A program made the translations under genes and the position numbers. From contig NZ_QHLY01000012.1 of the NCBI RefSeq assembly GCF_003185895.1, positions 1 to 64,000 of the forward strand: a stretch of 64,000 nt of DNA, in the 5' to 3' direction. Source of the stretch: Cryobacterium arcticum. Lineage in GTDB: Bacteria > Actinomycetota > Actinomycetes > Actinomycetales > Microbacteriaceae. The notes under the pieces are model-generated. The model saw only the letters and a list, made by a program, of their open reading frames with translations. It searched no databases and had not been told where the DNA came from. Positions 44,975 through 56,200 of the stretch are shown here, one piece after another; position 1 is the stretch's first letter; the number at the start of each line of letters is the position of its first letter.

Positions 44975-46755
44975 TTTCTTGCCTCTCTCTGCATGTATGA
45001 GCGCACCTGGGACGCTCCTCCGTCATCGAATGTGGTCCACAGCGATTGACGTAGATGTCCCTCCAACCCCTCAAGCGCGGGAGGGAGCATGGCATCGAAG
45101 GCTCCCAAGAGCGCCCACCCTTGAGAAAGGAGCGGGAAGAACGGAACGACGGTGGGTCCGTCCAGACTTCGCGCAAGCATTGCAACATCAAAGAAGACGA
45201 GCCCGATATCCGCCAGTAGGACGTCCGCCATCTGCAGAATACGTTGACGATCGTTGACTTCGTGATAGGCATACGCAGCGTAGATGGCCAATGTGGGGTC
45301 CAGCCCTTTGGCGACTTGCATTTGGCGAGCGAACGCCTCAATGTTTTCGTCCCCTGGCTGGAAAGCCCCAAAGTACGCCGAAGCTGCAACCACACTACGG
45401 ATTTCTCGCAGTTCGTCTTTCAGGCTTTCGTACGTCACCCAGCGGTTGCTGTTCGCAGAAGGCTCATAGAAGACATCTGTAACTCCCTCATCTGCGACAG
45501 TTACTGTCGCGAGATATTCCGGAATGACAGGAAGAAGGACGCTATGTCCTCCCTCAAAAGTCAGCAGTGCGTTGTCTCCCGGCGGAGGCGGCCACTGGGC
45601 CGTGTGCATACGCACCAATTGTCCTGGCTCGAAATTGACTCCTTGTGCGTCGAAATCTGTAGCTTCGTTCAGGATCTCGGGTGCAAACCTGCTCGAATAT
45701 GCGTCAACGCACTTTGCGCCTCGGATCTTGAACCCGCACTGTGTCTCATACCGATCCGGCCCGAACGGGTTGCCAGTTTCCCGGATTCGGTCAAACAACT
45801 CCTGTGCGATTGGTGCATTCCGAACCTCCGCCAGAGGGTCCCGAATATAGCGCCTATCGGGGTTGAGTGCTTTGTCCAAGAGAATTGTCGAAACGTCCGT
45901 TGGGGTAGTTGGCGCGGGCGGCGATTCCGGAACGCGATCCGTCGACTGCTCACCGGCTGCAGGCAAGGGTACGCGAGATACCCACGCTTCCGGTTCGGAA
46001 CTTATCCGGGCGTCTGGGACTTGAAAGACGCTCATCGGGATCCCAGCCGCGAGAAGTCTTTTCGTGACATCGCCCCTGAGGAACGTTTTAAGCGGTCGGG
46101 GATGGACTAGCCCGGATGGGGGTAAGCCTCCGTGCTCGTCAGGAGCGACAATGTCCGTTCGACGTCCTGAAAGTGCGTAGACGAGCGCCTCAGTGAAGTG
46201 AGCCTTATACGCCGTAGCAGCGTCGTTGGCGTCTTTTGTCTCGTATGCAGGATTCCCAAGCGTTGTGCCCCAAAAGACGTCAACTGCAAGCTCAGTTCCT
46301 CCAGGGAGCCTGCTTGGAAAGACTTCGCTGCCGGAGACGTACTGGGCCTGAATTCCGACGGCGGCGGTGCGGCAGGCGTCCGAGAAAAAGACAACATGTG
46401 GTATTCCCGAGAACCGAGCCAGTTCCATACTGCCTGAGACATTTACCGCAGCCTGGGGGTCCTCGGGTGCACCGGAAAGGAGCCAAAACTCATTGTATCG
46501 ATTGTTGATACCGTGGCCGGAGAAATAGATGATCAGCTGCCCCACTTCACCAGAGTCAACCAAGGCGGCGATGGCAGTCTTGATCGGAGCAGGGTCGAGT
46601 GGGCCATTCTCGTCAGTGAACACTTGGACCATTTTGCGGTCGATACGTTGATCGAGCGCCCATGCTTCCATGGCTCGAACACTTGGCAAGGTTGCCCGGA
46701 GTTCTGGTAGCGTTCCACTTTTGCTGACGCCGATGAGAATCGCCGCTCGTTTCAT
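44971..46755 (-). CDS. Caspase-like (C14 family) cysteine protease
   Basis: A 594-residue protein. The caspase fold is N-terminal: KRAAILIGVSKSGTLPEL (strand 1), LIIYFSGHGINNRYNEFWLLSG with the catalytic His81, and HVVFFSDACRTAA with Cys128. The region 270-400 is Pro-rich then looks like a linker. The last 200 residues are helical, with TPR-like character (AIYAAYAYHEVNDRQRILQMADVLLADIGL). Prokaryotic caspases cut partner proteins, often in defence or cell-death systems. AAGGGA precedes the ATG. The gap of 85 bases to the upstream operon gene is the largest in the cluster. Confidence 0.85.
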   Translation of the reverse strand: MKRAAILIGVSKSGTLPELRATLPSVRAMEAWALDQRIDRKMVQVFTDENGPLDPAPIKTAIAALVDSGEVGQLIIYFSGHGINNRYNEFWLLSGAPEDPQAAVNVSGSMELARFSGIPHVVFFSDACRTAAVGIQAQYVSGSEVFPSRLPGGTELAVDVFWGTTLGNPAYETKDANDAATAYKAHFTEALVYALSGRRTDIVAPDEHGGLPPSGLVHPRPLKTFLRGDVTKRLLAAGIPMSVFQVPDARISSEPEAWVSRVPLPAAGEQSTDRVPESPPAPTTPTDVSTILLDKALNPDRRYIRDPLAEVRNAPIAQELFDRIRETGNPFGPDRYETQCGFKIRGAKCVDAYSSRFAPEILNEATDFDAQGVNFEPGQLVRMHTAQWPPPPGDNALLTFEGGHSVLLPVIPEYLATVTVADEGVTDVFYEPSANSNRWVTYESLKDELREIRSVVAASAYFGAFQPGDENIEAFARQMQVAKGLDPTLAIYAAYAYHEVNDRQRILQMADVLLADIGLVFFDVAMLARSLDGPTVVPFFPLLSQGWALLGAFDAMLPPALEGLEGHLRQSLWTTFDDGGASQVRSYMQREARK

Positions 46756-46840
46756 TTGCGTTTCCCTTTCATCGTCGAAAGCTCAGTCGGAGTGCTGAGT
46801 TTGAATCTTGGGCGTGCAGGGTTGCGGGTTGACACGAGAT

Positions 46841-48586
46841 CTACTCGGCCGGGTCGAGAACGTCGAAGTACAGACCGCTCGATCCTTCGCCCCGCCCCAC
46901 CCGTTTCGCCCGCCCCAGCCACAGGAGCCTTCCGCCGTTGGTGGTGCGCGCCATCTGGAATGACCGGGTGACGATGATCCCCGAACGCGGAACCTCATTC
47001 TCCTCGATCTCCAGCACATCGTTGGTGCCCTGGAGCAGGGCGCCGTGTGGGCGGCCGTCGTCGACGGTCGGCTGCCCTTCGACATCCAGCACGGTGCGGC
47101 GAAGGGCCACCCGCCGAAACAGCACCGTTCCCAATTCGGCATCGGGATTCGCCACGGCGATCATCGGATGCCAGTTCAGAGGTACCGGAGACTGCATCCG
47201 ATAAACGTACGCAGCGTCGGTCAGGCCCTCCGAGGTAATTGCCTGGTGCACCACGGTGGCATCGGCGCGGCGGGAGGTGGCGGCGTTGCCAAGGCCCGGG
47301 GTGCGCCGCTCGGTCGCCCAGACCAGATTCGCCGTCTCGTCGCGGAAGAAGGCGACCTCCTCGATCGGTTCACCCTCCAGCGTCTGGGCGACCACCGCGG
47401 GTAGCACAAACGCAGGCGTAGTCGCCGACGGATCAGATGCCCGGGAGATCGTGAATATGGACCAGCCGCTGTCGCCCTCCGGAGCCCTCTGTACAGTTGT
47501 CGTGCGGCCGAACGTGTCGGTGACGGTGAGTTCATCCAGGGTGAAACTGTGCCCGTATTCAAGGCTCAGGGGCAGGTGGTACCAGTCGTTGCTGGCGGCC
47601 AGCATATACTCCAGGGTCAGCATTGAGGCGACGGATGCCGCTCCTCCGTCGACTCCGGCAAAGTTGACCGTGCCGTCTTCGAACTCGAAATACCGATCGG
47701 CTGGCATCCCGGCGTAGCGGATCGGCAGGGGCAGTCGATCTCCCTCGATCTTATGGGATGCATCCGTTGGCACCCCGGGGGTATTTCCGGCCGTCATCGA
47801 CCACCAGTCGACTCGTCCGTCGGAGTACTCGTCGACGCTGATGGTGGATCCGTCGTCGGAGGCGATGTCAAACGCGTACTCCAGGCGCCGGTCGATCCAA
47901 GCGGACGGCTGCGACGCCGGCACAAACATGTCGCGCCATTCGGCGACGAAAGAGGTGGCGGCGCGAAGGGCTTTTTCCGTGAGTTCGGCCGGCACGGTGA
48001 TGGTTGGGGGGTACGCGGAGACCGAGCCCGCGGCATCCATCTGTCCCAAAAATACGTCGAGCAGGGCTGCGCCGTCGATCGCCGAGCCACGCATCAACTC
48101 GAGTAGGTAACGCTGGCGCCGGTCGGCGGGAATGGCGTCGTCGAGCCCACCCAGAGGGAAGGCATGGCGCGCCGAGGGAACGAGGGCCTCGGCTCCCTCG
48201 ACGGCCAGGCACCGCTCGAAGTCGAGGCCTGCCTCGGCCGGGAGTGTGCCGTAGGCCCGGATGGCATTCGCCTCGGCTTCCACCCGCGGCTCCCACAAGG
48301 CGTCGGCGGGATCCTCGGTCGGGGGTGCGCTGCCTGCAACAGCGAGGGCCGCGGTGGTTCCGGAGAAGTGGGCGTGGATGGGGGTTCCGGCGTCTTCGCC
48401 CCGGAGTTCACCGAGCTGCCACTGTCGCCCGATCAACCACAGGGGGTCGGCGAGGCGGGCGTCGAGCCCCGGGGCCATGTCCAGCGCGGTGGGGTCTGCC
48501 TCCAGGCGGTGCCAGGTGGTGATTCCCGGCTGGAGGATTTTCAGGATCGCACTGTCGCTCTGCAACTCGGTGTAGAACGTGGTCAT
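46841..48586 (-). CDS. Large conserved protein of unknown function (581 residues)
   Basis: A 581-residue soluble protein. The N-terminal signature LDARLADPLWLIGRQWQLGELRGEDAG (about residues 44-70) is of a type I recall in large uncharacterised clusters of actinobacteria, cyanobacteria and myxobacteria; no family name is certain. The rest is mixed alpha/beta with many Asp/Glu/Trp and no signal peptide or membrane segment. The start is ATG 48586, four bases inside the previous stop (ATGA overlap). Function unknown. Confidence 0.7.
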   Translation of the reverse strand: MTTFYTELQSDSAILKILQPGITTWHRLEADPTALDMAPGLDARLADPLWLIGRQWQLGELRGEDAGTPIHAHFSGTTAALAVAGSAPPTEDPADALWEPRVEAEANAIRAYGTLPAEAGLDFERCLAVEGAEALVPSARHAFPLGGLDDAIPADRRQRYLLELMRGSAIDGAALLDVFLGQMDAAGSVSAYPPTITVPAELTEKALRAATSFVAEWRDMFVPASQPSAWIDRRLEYAFDIASDDGSTISVDEYSDGRVDWWSMTAGNTPGVPTDASHKIEGDRLPLPIRYAGMPADRYFEFEDGTVNFAGVDGGAASVASMLTLEYMLAASNDWYHLPLSLEYGHSFTLDELTVTDTFGRTTTVQRAPEGDSGWSIFTISRASDPSATTPAFVLPAVVAQTLEGEPIEEVAFFRDETANLVWATERRTPGLGNAATSRRADATVVHQAITSEGLTDAAYVYRMQSPVPLNWHPMIAVANPDAELGTVLFRRVALRRTVLDVEGQPTVDDGRPHGALLQGTNDVLEIEENEVPRSGIIVTRSFQMARTTNGGRLLWLGRAKRVGRGEGSSGLYFDVLDPAE

Positions 48587-51500
48587 TTCGCCAACTTTCC
48601 GAGCACTGTGAGATCCACGTTGATGTCGAGGTGTTTGATGAAGTCCCAGCTCGCCGTCTCCTGCGACAGGTTGTGCGGCAGGAAGGTTGTCGGCAGCACC
48701 GCGCCGGCGCCGGGCATCTGGTTGGGTGCGACAAGCCGCAGCCGCGCGAGGTCGAACGCCTCCGTGACGATGTCGACCAGAAGGTCGGTCGACCAGCGCT
48801 CCGTCTCCGCCGGGGTGACCCCGAGCAGGATGGCCTGCGGTGGCCTTGATGCCGGGGCGTCGTACTGGAAACTGACCGAGGTCGCGGTCTGCCGCTCGGG
48901 GATGGCCTCGGTCCACTCATCCACGAGGATGCCGCGCACCGGCCGTGTCGGGTCGAACGCCCCCAGTACGACCGCGGACATACTGACCGTCGGCTTGTTC
49001 ACTGACTCCTCGTCGGTGCCGACGACCGGCAGGCCGACCCAAATAGCACCGGGAACGTGGGGAAACTGGGCGAGGGACAGGTTCTCTCCGGCCGACCGGT
49101 CACCGGTGAGCGCCGCGGCATCGAGCGCGTCCATCAGGGCCCGCATCGGGGCCCGCACCATCGCCATCTGCCGTCGCCAACGGGTGAGGGGTGCGCGCCC
49201 CTGCCCACCACGCAGCGCGTCTTGGTCACCAAGCGTCGCCTGCCATTCCGCGACCTGCTCGGGTGGGAGGGTGGTGTCGAGCAGGACAGGGAAATCCTTT
49301 CCGAACACGCTGCGGATGCGGGCAAGTTCCTTCTCGTCGGCGTCGGTCGCGGTGGTTCTATCCCAGGCGCCGAGAACCTCGTCGAGGGCCCGGAGGGCAT
49401 TACGGCTTGCGGTCAACAGGGCAACGTCACCGACATTCTCACCGCTCGGAGAGGCCAGTACCATCGCCGGGGGAACCCGCATCAGCAGGGTCCGGCAGGC
49501 GGCCATTCCCGCCAGAGCCTTGGCCCGGTCGGTGATCGCGTCGCCCGTGAACGCCCCGCCAAGGGTGGCTCGGGCATCGATGACCGCTGCGTGGAGCTGC
49601 GAGGCCAAGGCTTGCAAGGCTGCGAGGTCGATGCCGTCGTCGCTCGGGCCCGACGGTGTCAGCAGGTCGCGCCGGGTCACGGCGGGGCGGCCGACGATGG
49701 CGTGATAGGCGGCGTCCAAGAGGGCGACGAGTTTACCCATGCCGATTGAGATGCCACCGGCAGAGGATTCCCGAGCGATGACCAATGGCGCCTCACCGAA
49801 GCCCGGTTGGGCACTGGCGAAGTCGGCGACGGCGGCCTCGAGGGCGCTGGATTCGTCGGCCTGGTCGGCCTGCGAAGCTAGGACCAGGTGCAGTGGCGAG
49901 AAGCCGAGGTCAGCGAGGGATACCACAAGTGGCGCGATTCCTTCGTGGGGGTTTCCGGTGTCGTCGGCGAGGTAGACGGCGAGGGAGAATCGCGCTGGAT
50001 CCCCGAGCACACTGGCAGCCAGGGCGTTGGCGCCGACGCCGATCTGACCCGTTAGGTCCGTTGGCCAGGCCGGGTTGACGTCATCGTTCGCCAGCCACAG
50101 CATCCGCTGCGCATAGCCGGTGGCGCCCCTTGAGGTGAGGATCGATTGCGGTTCGGGCGGACGCTCCTGCCGGTCGATGACGGCGGAGGCTGCGGCGGAC
50201 CGCGCCGCGTTGCCCCGCACAAGCTGGTAGACGGCTTCAGTGGTCCATAGGTCCGACATAGCGTCGAACAGGTCAGCGAGGCGGCCAAGGTAGCGCAACA
50301 ATGTTGTGCGGTCGCTAGGGGCGATCACCGCACCCGCGGCGGTGATGCGGTCGAGGGCCTCCTCGGGGCGCTGGAGGTATAGGGCGGCGAGGGCGACCCC
50401 GTCGACAACATCGTGGGCGGGGATGGCGTCGCTCGCGACGGTCGCCGCCGTGCCGTCGAAGGGATGCGGTGCGATCTTGCGAAACCAGGTGATGTACTTG
50501 GCGCGCAAACGGTCTTCGATAAGCCAGCGTTCGAACCGATACCCGAGCAGTGCGCTCGGCGGTTGACCCTGGGTCATCCCCTCGGAGATGCCGAGGGCGC
50601 CGCGCACCCGTTCCGAGGTCAGCCGGATGGCGAACGCCCGCGGGTCGTCGGCGCGGTTCGCGATGTGACTGGCGCGGAGGATCGACGCGGCGGCGGCGTG
50701 ATCGGCAGAGGGAAGGTGCAGGTAGCCCTCACTGTCGGGGGTGCTCTCGGGATACAGATCGTGCACAATTCCGTACCCTCCGATCAGTGTGCCGTTGGGC
50801 TGCTGGGAACGGATCGTCTCCAGCCGTCGGGTGGCGACAGCGGTGATGAAGGCGTCGAGGCGGTGAGAGCCGAGGTCGAGGAGACCGCGCAGGGCGTGGT
50901 CGACCTCCCGGGGCGGGCGCGTCGCGAGGGCGTCGAGCGCTGCACTGAACGCTTGCACGTCGCGCATCGCTCGTGCGGGGGCCGCGGAGTGGGCGTTATT
51001 GGTGATGAATTCGAGTAACGGCAGGTTGTCGGTGAGGGGGCCTGCGAGCTGGAACAGCTGTCGCGGCGTTTCGATGGCGGCGGTGGCGGCGCTCGGGGCG
51101 ACAGTGGTGGCCAGCCCGAGGAACTCGGTGTTGAGCTGGAATTCGGCTGACGTGGGGTTCAGCAGCAGGTCGTGGGTGTGCCGCTCGCCCGCCTGCCAGT
51201 AGTCGAAGGCGCCGGAGAGCAACAGCAGGCCTTCGAAGATCGAGGCCGCGTCTCCGTGGGCGACGGTGAGGAGTTTGGCGGCGTCGTTGACATTGTGTGA
51301 AGCATCCGCCACCCGAAGTTTCATTTTCTCAACCGCGACCCGAACGACGTCGGGGGAGTCGAGGTCGGCGGCAACCCAGGGGAGCCCGTTGAAGGAGTAG
51401 GTGGGTTTGCGCAGCACCACGAGGTCGAACAGGGCGGGGCGCTGGCCGTTGATGGCGAGGACCGTGGGGGTGATTCCGAGCAGATGGGCGAGCATCAGGT

Positions 51501-53259
51501 TGACCGCATCCTGATGCGCTTTGACCGCCTCGGCGCTCGCCTTATTGGAGTTGGCGAAGACGGCGGAGCTGGCACTTGGGCGGATCGAGAGCCGGGTCGC
51601 CAGCGGTCCGAGCTTGAGGATGCGGGCGAGCACATCGCTGGAGGAGGTGTCTGGCGGCTGGTGGGTCAGGTTGGGAAGGGCGTCAAGGGTGCTGATGGAG
51701 GAGACCTCGCCGTCTGTGTTGTGGATGGGGGAGAATTCGACGAACGTGCGCAGGCGCTGGAGGATTTCTGGCAGTGCCGCGTCGAACCCACCGTCGAGGG
51801 AGCCGGGCCTGTTTACGGACCCTCGCGAGGGGAGCACGGGGAGGATGCCGTAGGGTTGGCGACCTACCCGGATCGCTGCGTAGGGGCCGGCCGGGCGCAC
51901 CTGCTGCTGCACCAGGGCGCGGATATTGCCCGCGGTGCTCTCGCTGGCCAGCGGCGAGAGCATGTGCCCGAAGTAGAACCCGAAGGATGCTCCCCAGAGG
52001 GCGGTGTGCATCGCCCCGACGGTGGTTTCGTAGTCGGCGCTGCTGCCGGGAACGCCCCGGAATTCTTCCGCGCGCGCCGGTGTTCCGAACGCCGTGAGTA
52101 CTCGCACCAGGTCGATACCGGGTGCCCCTGACCGTGCCAGGGGCGCGACGGTTCGCGAGCGGTCGCGGTTGCGTGCCTCATAATCGGATGCCCCGCCGGC
52201 GCTGTTGTTGGTCGGGATGTTGTTCTCGAGTAGGCCGAAACCGTCGGAGTGGGCATGGTCGGCGAGGTGGGATGCAATCAGCTGTGCAGATTCGGTCGCA
52301 CTGCGGGTGGTGTCGACACCCACAACAACCAGCGTCTGGACGCCGCCCTGGAAAGATTTGCCGGCCGGAAGGGTGAGGGTGTGGGCCATCCCTACCTTTT
52401 CTGCCTGGGTGAAATCGACGAGCCACTGCACAGATTCGTCAACTGCAACCCCGGCCGGTTCCGGAGCCCCGTCGACGCCGGGAGTCTCAATGTCGGTCAC
52501 CTCTCCGAGGGGAGAGATGCGGAGTTCATCGGCGACGGCAGTGGCAAACCACTCACGGTGCAGTTCTTCGCCGTTGGACGCTGTCATCTTCACATGCCAG
52601 CGGGTGGGCAGGAGTCCGGCCGTCGGCGGCCGCGGGACGGGGGTGACGGGAACCTCGACGTCGGGGAACTCGGGTGGTGTCGCCGGGTCATGATTGTCCA
52701 GGCCCTCGGGGGTGAAGCGGTCGACCACGTAGCGCGCCCGCTCGGGCCCGATCTCGGCGGAGATCGCGCTCCAGAAATCGGTGGCCAGCTCTGAATTGGC
52801 CCACACCGCGTTCCAATACGAGATAGCCAGCGCGGCCTCGGCCGCGGTGACGTCGGGGTTGTGCTGGTGGATGTGGATCTGGTCAGGGTAGACCCGGATC
52901 TGCATCTGGGTATCGCTGAGAAAGCGCGTCTCGATCCGGATCGGGAACAGCGCGACCGGCGTGTGGGGTGGCAGCGACCTGATGGGATCTTCGGGATCGA
53001 ACAGGGTGGCCTCGAGAATACCGCCGAGGGTGAGCCCCGCGTCGCGCCGGTCGATGATTAGGCGGTCCAGGGCCTGGCGGGCGCTGGCCAACTCGGTCTT
53101 GATGATGTCCAGTTGCGACTGCGGCGCCCCGGTGCGCAGCGCCTGGGTGCGCCGGGCCACCAGGTCGCTTAGCGTCGCGGTCGCCGAGCGCACCTGCTGG
53201 TCGGCGCCGGCGACCTGCTCACGGGCCTGGCTGAAGGCGGAGAAGTCGACGGGAGGCAT
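48583..53259 (-). CDS. Giant protein of unknown function (1558 residues)
   Basis: The largest protein of the operon. Residues about 10-75 form a coiled coil (QVRSATATLSDLVARRTQAL; IIKTELASARQALDRLI). VALFPIRIETRFLSDTQMQIRVYPDQIHIHQHNP follows near residue 105 and looks like a conserved core, then a long, mostly helical body rich in Ala, Leu and Asp. No signal peptide, membrane segment or known catalytic motif is seen. The length and mostly even composition suggest a structural or scaffold role, which is inference. It starts six bases after the previous gene and overlaps the next by four. Confidence 0.7.
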   Translation of the reverse strand: MPPVDFSAFSQAREQVAGADQQVRSATATLSDLVARRTQALRTGAPQSQLDIIKTELASARQALDRLIIDRRDAGLTLGGILEATLFDPEDPIRSLPPHTPVALFPIRIETRFLSDTQMQIRVYPDQIHIHQHNPDVTAAEAALAISYWNAVWANSELATDFWSAISAEIGPERARYVVDRFTPEGLDNHDPATPPEFPDVEVPVTPVPRPPTAGLLPTRWHVKMTASNGEELHREWFATAVADELRISPLGEVTDIETPGVDGAPEPAGVAVDESVQWLVDFTQAEKVGMAHTLTLPAGKSFQGGVQTLVVVGVDTTRSATESAQLIASHLADHAHSDGFGLLENNIPTNNSAGGASDYEARNRDRSRTVAPLARSGAPGIDLVRVLTAFGTPARAEEFRGVPGSSADYETTVGAMHTALWGASFGFYFGHMLSPLASESTAGNIRALVQQQVRPAGPYAAIRVGRQPYGILPVLPSRGSVNRPGSLDGGFDAALPEILQRLRTFVEFSPIHNTDGEVSSISTLDALPNLTHQPPDTSSSDVLARILKLGPLATRLSIRPSASSAVFANSNKASAEAVKAHQDAVNLMLAHLLGITPTVLAINGQRPALFDLVVLRKPTYSFNGLPWVAADLDSPDVVRVAVEKMKLRVADASHNVNDAAKLLTVAHGDAASIFEGLLLLSGAFDYWQAGERHTHDLLLNPTSAEFQLNTEFLGLATTVAPSAATAAIETPRQLFQLAGPLTDNLPLLEFITNNAHSAAPARAMRDVQAFSAALDALATRPPREVDHALRGLLDLGSHRLDAFITAVATRRLETIRSQQPNGTLIGGYGIVHDLYPESTPDSEGYLHLPSADHAAAASILRASHIANRADDPRAFAIRLTSERVRGALGISEGMTQGQPPSALLGYRFERWLIEDRLRAKYITWFRKIAPHPFDGTAATVASDAIPAHDVVDGVALAALYLQRPEEALDRITAAGAVIAPSDRTTLLRYLGRLADLFDAMSDLWTTEAVYQLVRGNAARSAAASAVIDRQERPPEPQSILTSRGATGYAQRMLWLANDDVNPAWPTDLTGQIGVGANALAASVLGDPARFSLAVYLADDTGNPHEGIAPLVVSLADLGFSPLHLVLASQADQADESSALEAAVADFASAQPGFGEAPLVIARESSAGGISIGMGKLVALLDAAYHAIVGRPAVTRRDLLTPSGPSDDGIDLAALQALASQLHAAVIDARATLGGAFTGDAITDRAKALAGMAACRTLLMRVPPAMVLASPSGENVGDVALLTASRNALRALDEVLGAWDRTTATDADEKELARIRSVFGKDFPVLLDTTLPPEQVAEWQATLGDQDALRGGQGRAPLTRWRRQMAMVRAPMRALMDALDAAALTGDRSAGENLSLAQFPHVPGAIWVGLPVVGTDEESVNKPTVSMSAVVLGAFDPTRPVRGILVDEWTEAIPERQTATSVSFQYDAPASRPPQAILLGVTPAETERWSTDLLVDIVTEAFDLARLRLVAPNQMPGAGAVLPTTFLPHNLSQETASWDFIKHLDINVDLTVLGKLAK

Positions 53260-53265
53260 CGATGG

Positions 53266-56200
53266 TCACCTTTGGTCTTGGGAAAGGACAGGCGCGAGTT
53301 CGCTGGAGTGGATGGCGAACCTGACCTGGCGTTGCAGGAGCAGGTTCGCCACCTGCGCGGAGTCACCGGCGGTCATGGCCAGTGGTGCCGGCGTCAGGTG
53401 GCCGCCGGGGGCGACAGCCGTTTGGTCCCAGTCGAGGTCGTTCGGGCGGGTTGACCCGCGGCGGGAGGGGCCGCGGCCCTGGTTGTCGTCGAGACCGAAG
53501 CGCGCTTCGGTGACCGGCTCCTGCAGCACCAGGTACCACCCGGGTTCAGCCAGGAACTGGCTGCCGGTGATCTCGAATCCGGCGACGGTGATGTCGGGCT
53601 CTATCGTCAGGGTGAACTGGGGAGTCAGCAGGACATCACGAATCTTCGCGGGGTCAGCGGGGATGTCCTCCAGTACCCCGATAGATTTCGCTTTCCAGGC
53701 AAGCAGGTGTGTGTTTGGGTAGCGGCGAAGCAGCCGTCCGCGGATGACCATCGCGATTTGCGGAGCCTTGCCGCCAGCCAACCGCTCGACCAGGGGGCCG
53801 GTGCCGGGCCAGAGCCCGATGGTCTCGATATCGTGGCGAGAGCGGTCGGTCCAGTTCCAGAATCGTGATATCGAGGTGCCGCGCGCGTCGCTCGGGTAGG
53901 TGCGCCACAGAAGCTCCCGGTTGAACTCGTGGTTGGCCCCCACCATAAAGGCGGCGACGAAACGCGGATTGGTCTGCAACGCCGCAACACTGTCGTCGGG
54001 CAAGGACACCTCGGCGGGCAGTATCCGCTCCGGCGCGGATTTCGCGAACAGTTCGACCGCCGCGACATCAACGACCGGTGCCGCGGAGATGGGGTCGAGG
54101 ATGTCCATCCCCGTACGATCGATCCATTCGGGGATCTTCACAATCATCTCCGCGCGTCGCCGGAAGACTCTCCCCGGCGCGATCGCGTCCCGCAGGGTGT
54201 CGGAGTACCCGGGGTTGGCCGCGGTGGAGGCCAGCGGCGCACGCACCAGGTGCTGGGCTGCGGCAGCCGCGGGCAGGGCGCCCGCCATCTCCTGGTAGGC
54301 GGTGTCGAAGGCGGAAGCCGAGACGATGTGGGCCAGCGGAGGCATCACACCGACGAATAGAGTTTTTTCACTACCGGCTGCCGCGGTGGTGGTCTCGTCA
54401 ATCCTCAGGTTCCTGGGTGCGCGTCCCCGGAGAAGGCCGTCCGGTGGCCTGACGATTCCCCCGCCGCGAGAGAGCACCTTCCGTCCCAGCACCGTGCCCG
54501 TATATTTCAGAAGCTCACTGTTGCTAGTGTCCCGCACCACAAACGTGAACTGGGAGGCATCCGCACCAGCCTGCATACCGTCTGCGATCGTCGCACTCGC
54601 TGCCCCGGCGGCAGGGGCAGGTAGATGCACCAACAGACGCTCGAGCCGCTCCTGGGGTGTCAGCATCGCGGAGACGAGAGCGGTACCAATGGTGACGAGC
54701 TTCGTTTCCTGGCCACCCGGGTGCACCTCGGTGATGACCGCGCCGGTGTCGATAATCGAATCGTTGACAATGCCGTCGGGGGCGAAGAGGCCGCCTCCGG
54801 GCAGGGTGACTTTGAGGGCGCTCACCTCGAGGGCGCCGCCGGCCACCAGCGGGGCCTTGAAACCGATTTGCAGGGCATCCGGTGTCTGTTTCATCGTCGC
54901 GGCGGCGAGTTCGAGGATCTGCTGGGTCGCGACCCCGGTGGATGCCTCTACTTGCGCGGCGACCCTGAGATGCTCTGCGGTGAACAAGCCTGTTGCCGCA
55001 ATGTCGTCCCGTACGCGCAGGTTCAGGTCGATCTCCCGGTTGGCATTGACCTGTCCGATCGGGATCTGCAGGTCGGGGGCGAAGGCGGAGGCCATGGAAT
55101 CCCATCCGAGTTCCTTGGCCCGCCTTCCAATCTCAAACTGGTGAACACCGTCGCGTTCGACAAGAGCAGGGTCAACGGCGACGTCCGACCGCTGTAACGC
55201 GTCAGCGACCGTCCGCGACAACTCCGGGTTGCTACTGACGCGCGTACGGCTGGGCGATACCCGGGCGGCTCGCCCCACCGGGCTCGTGAGCCGGCGCAAC
55301 GCCGGGTCGAAGGCGCGGTCGGGGAGGCTCGTCGCGGCGATCTTTCCCGCGACGGTCAACTCGTCCAGCCGCACGCGGCGGTGCATCAGCGAGGTGACGG
55401 CGAGAAACCGGGTCGCCGGCAGCGCACTGACGTGACGTTCGAGGGCGCGAGCCGCTACGATCGCTAGAAAGCGGGAGCGGGCCAATTGCGAGTTGGCGGT
55501 CATGACATCGCCGACCTGTTCCCACGCGACATGCATCAGTTCCTCTTGAAACTTTCGCACAACGTCGCCGCCGAACCTCGCCGCAAGGCGCGACCGCGGA
55601 TCGAGGTTCAACTCGTCGAGCCAGGTGGTGGTCAGGTGCGCGGGGTCGACGTCGTCGCGGCGGGCGAACCTGTCGCCATAGATCGGCGGGAGGAGTTCAT
55701 TCGGCGCAGCAGGGGAAACGAGCCGATCGACGGCAGCGACAAACGCCGCCGGCACATCGGCGACCGTCGGCAGCGGGCGGTCCAGGGTTTCCAGCGGTGC
55801 GTCGAAGCGGATGGACGACTGGGGCGCGTTTGGTGGCATCGCCTGCGCGGTGTCGGTCTGGTCATCGGCCGCGCCGAGGTAGACCCGGCCAGCGCGTTGC
55901 TCGTTGGCGGTGAGCCCGTCAGTGTCGACGACCAGCGGTGTTAGCCGGCGCGCGAGGGCTTCGAAGTCTCCCGCCGTGCCGGTGGTGAACTCGTAATGGA
56001 AATAGACGGGAAGTTCCACGTCGGTCGACTCAGATTTCCACGCCGGTGCCAGCGGCGCGGCCGTATCGGCGCGGGGAATCCCGAGCCCGGCATCCCGGCC
56101 GGCATCCCAGGCGGGCACGAGGCAGACGAAGTACTTTTTGCCTTCCTCCAGGCGACGGGGGCAGATGAGGCGAGACACGTTAAGATCGGGAGCAGTGTTC

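Noticed and set aside
46841..48916. A longer version of the 581-residue protein starting at 48916
   Set aside because: The extra 110 residues are Arg/His/Pro/Gly rich shadow of the 1558-residue gene; the ATG at 48586 overlaps the previous stop by 4 bases as elsewhere in the operon.
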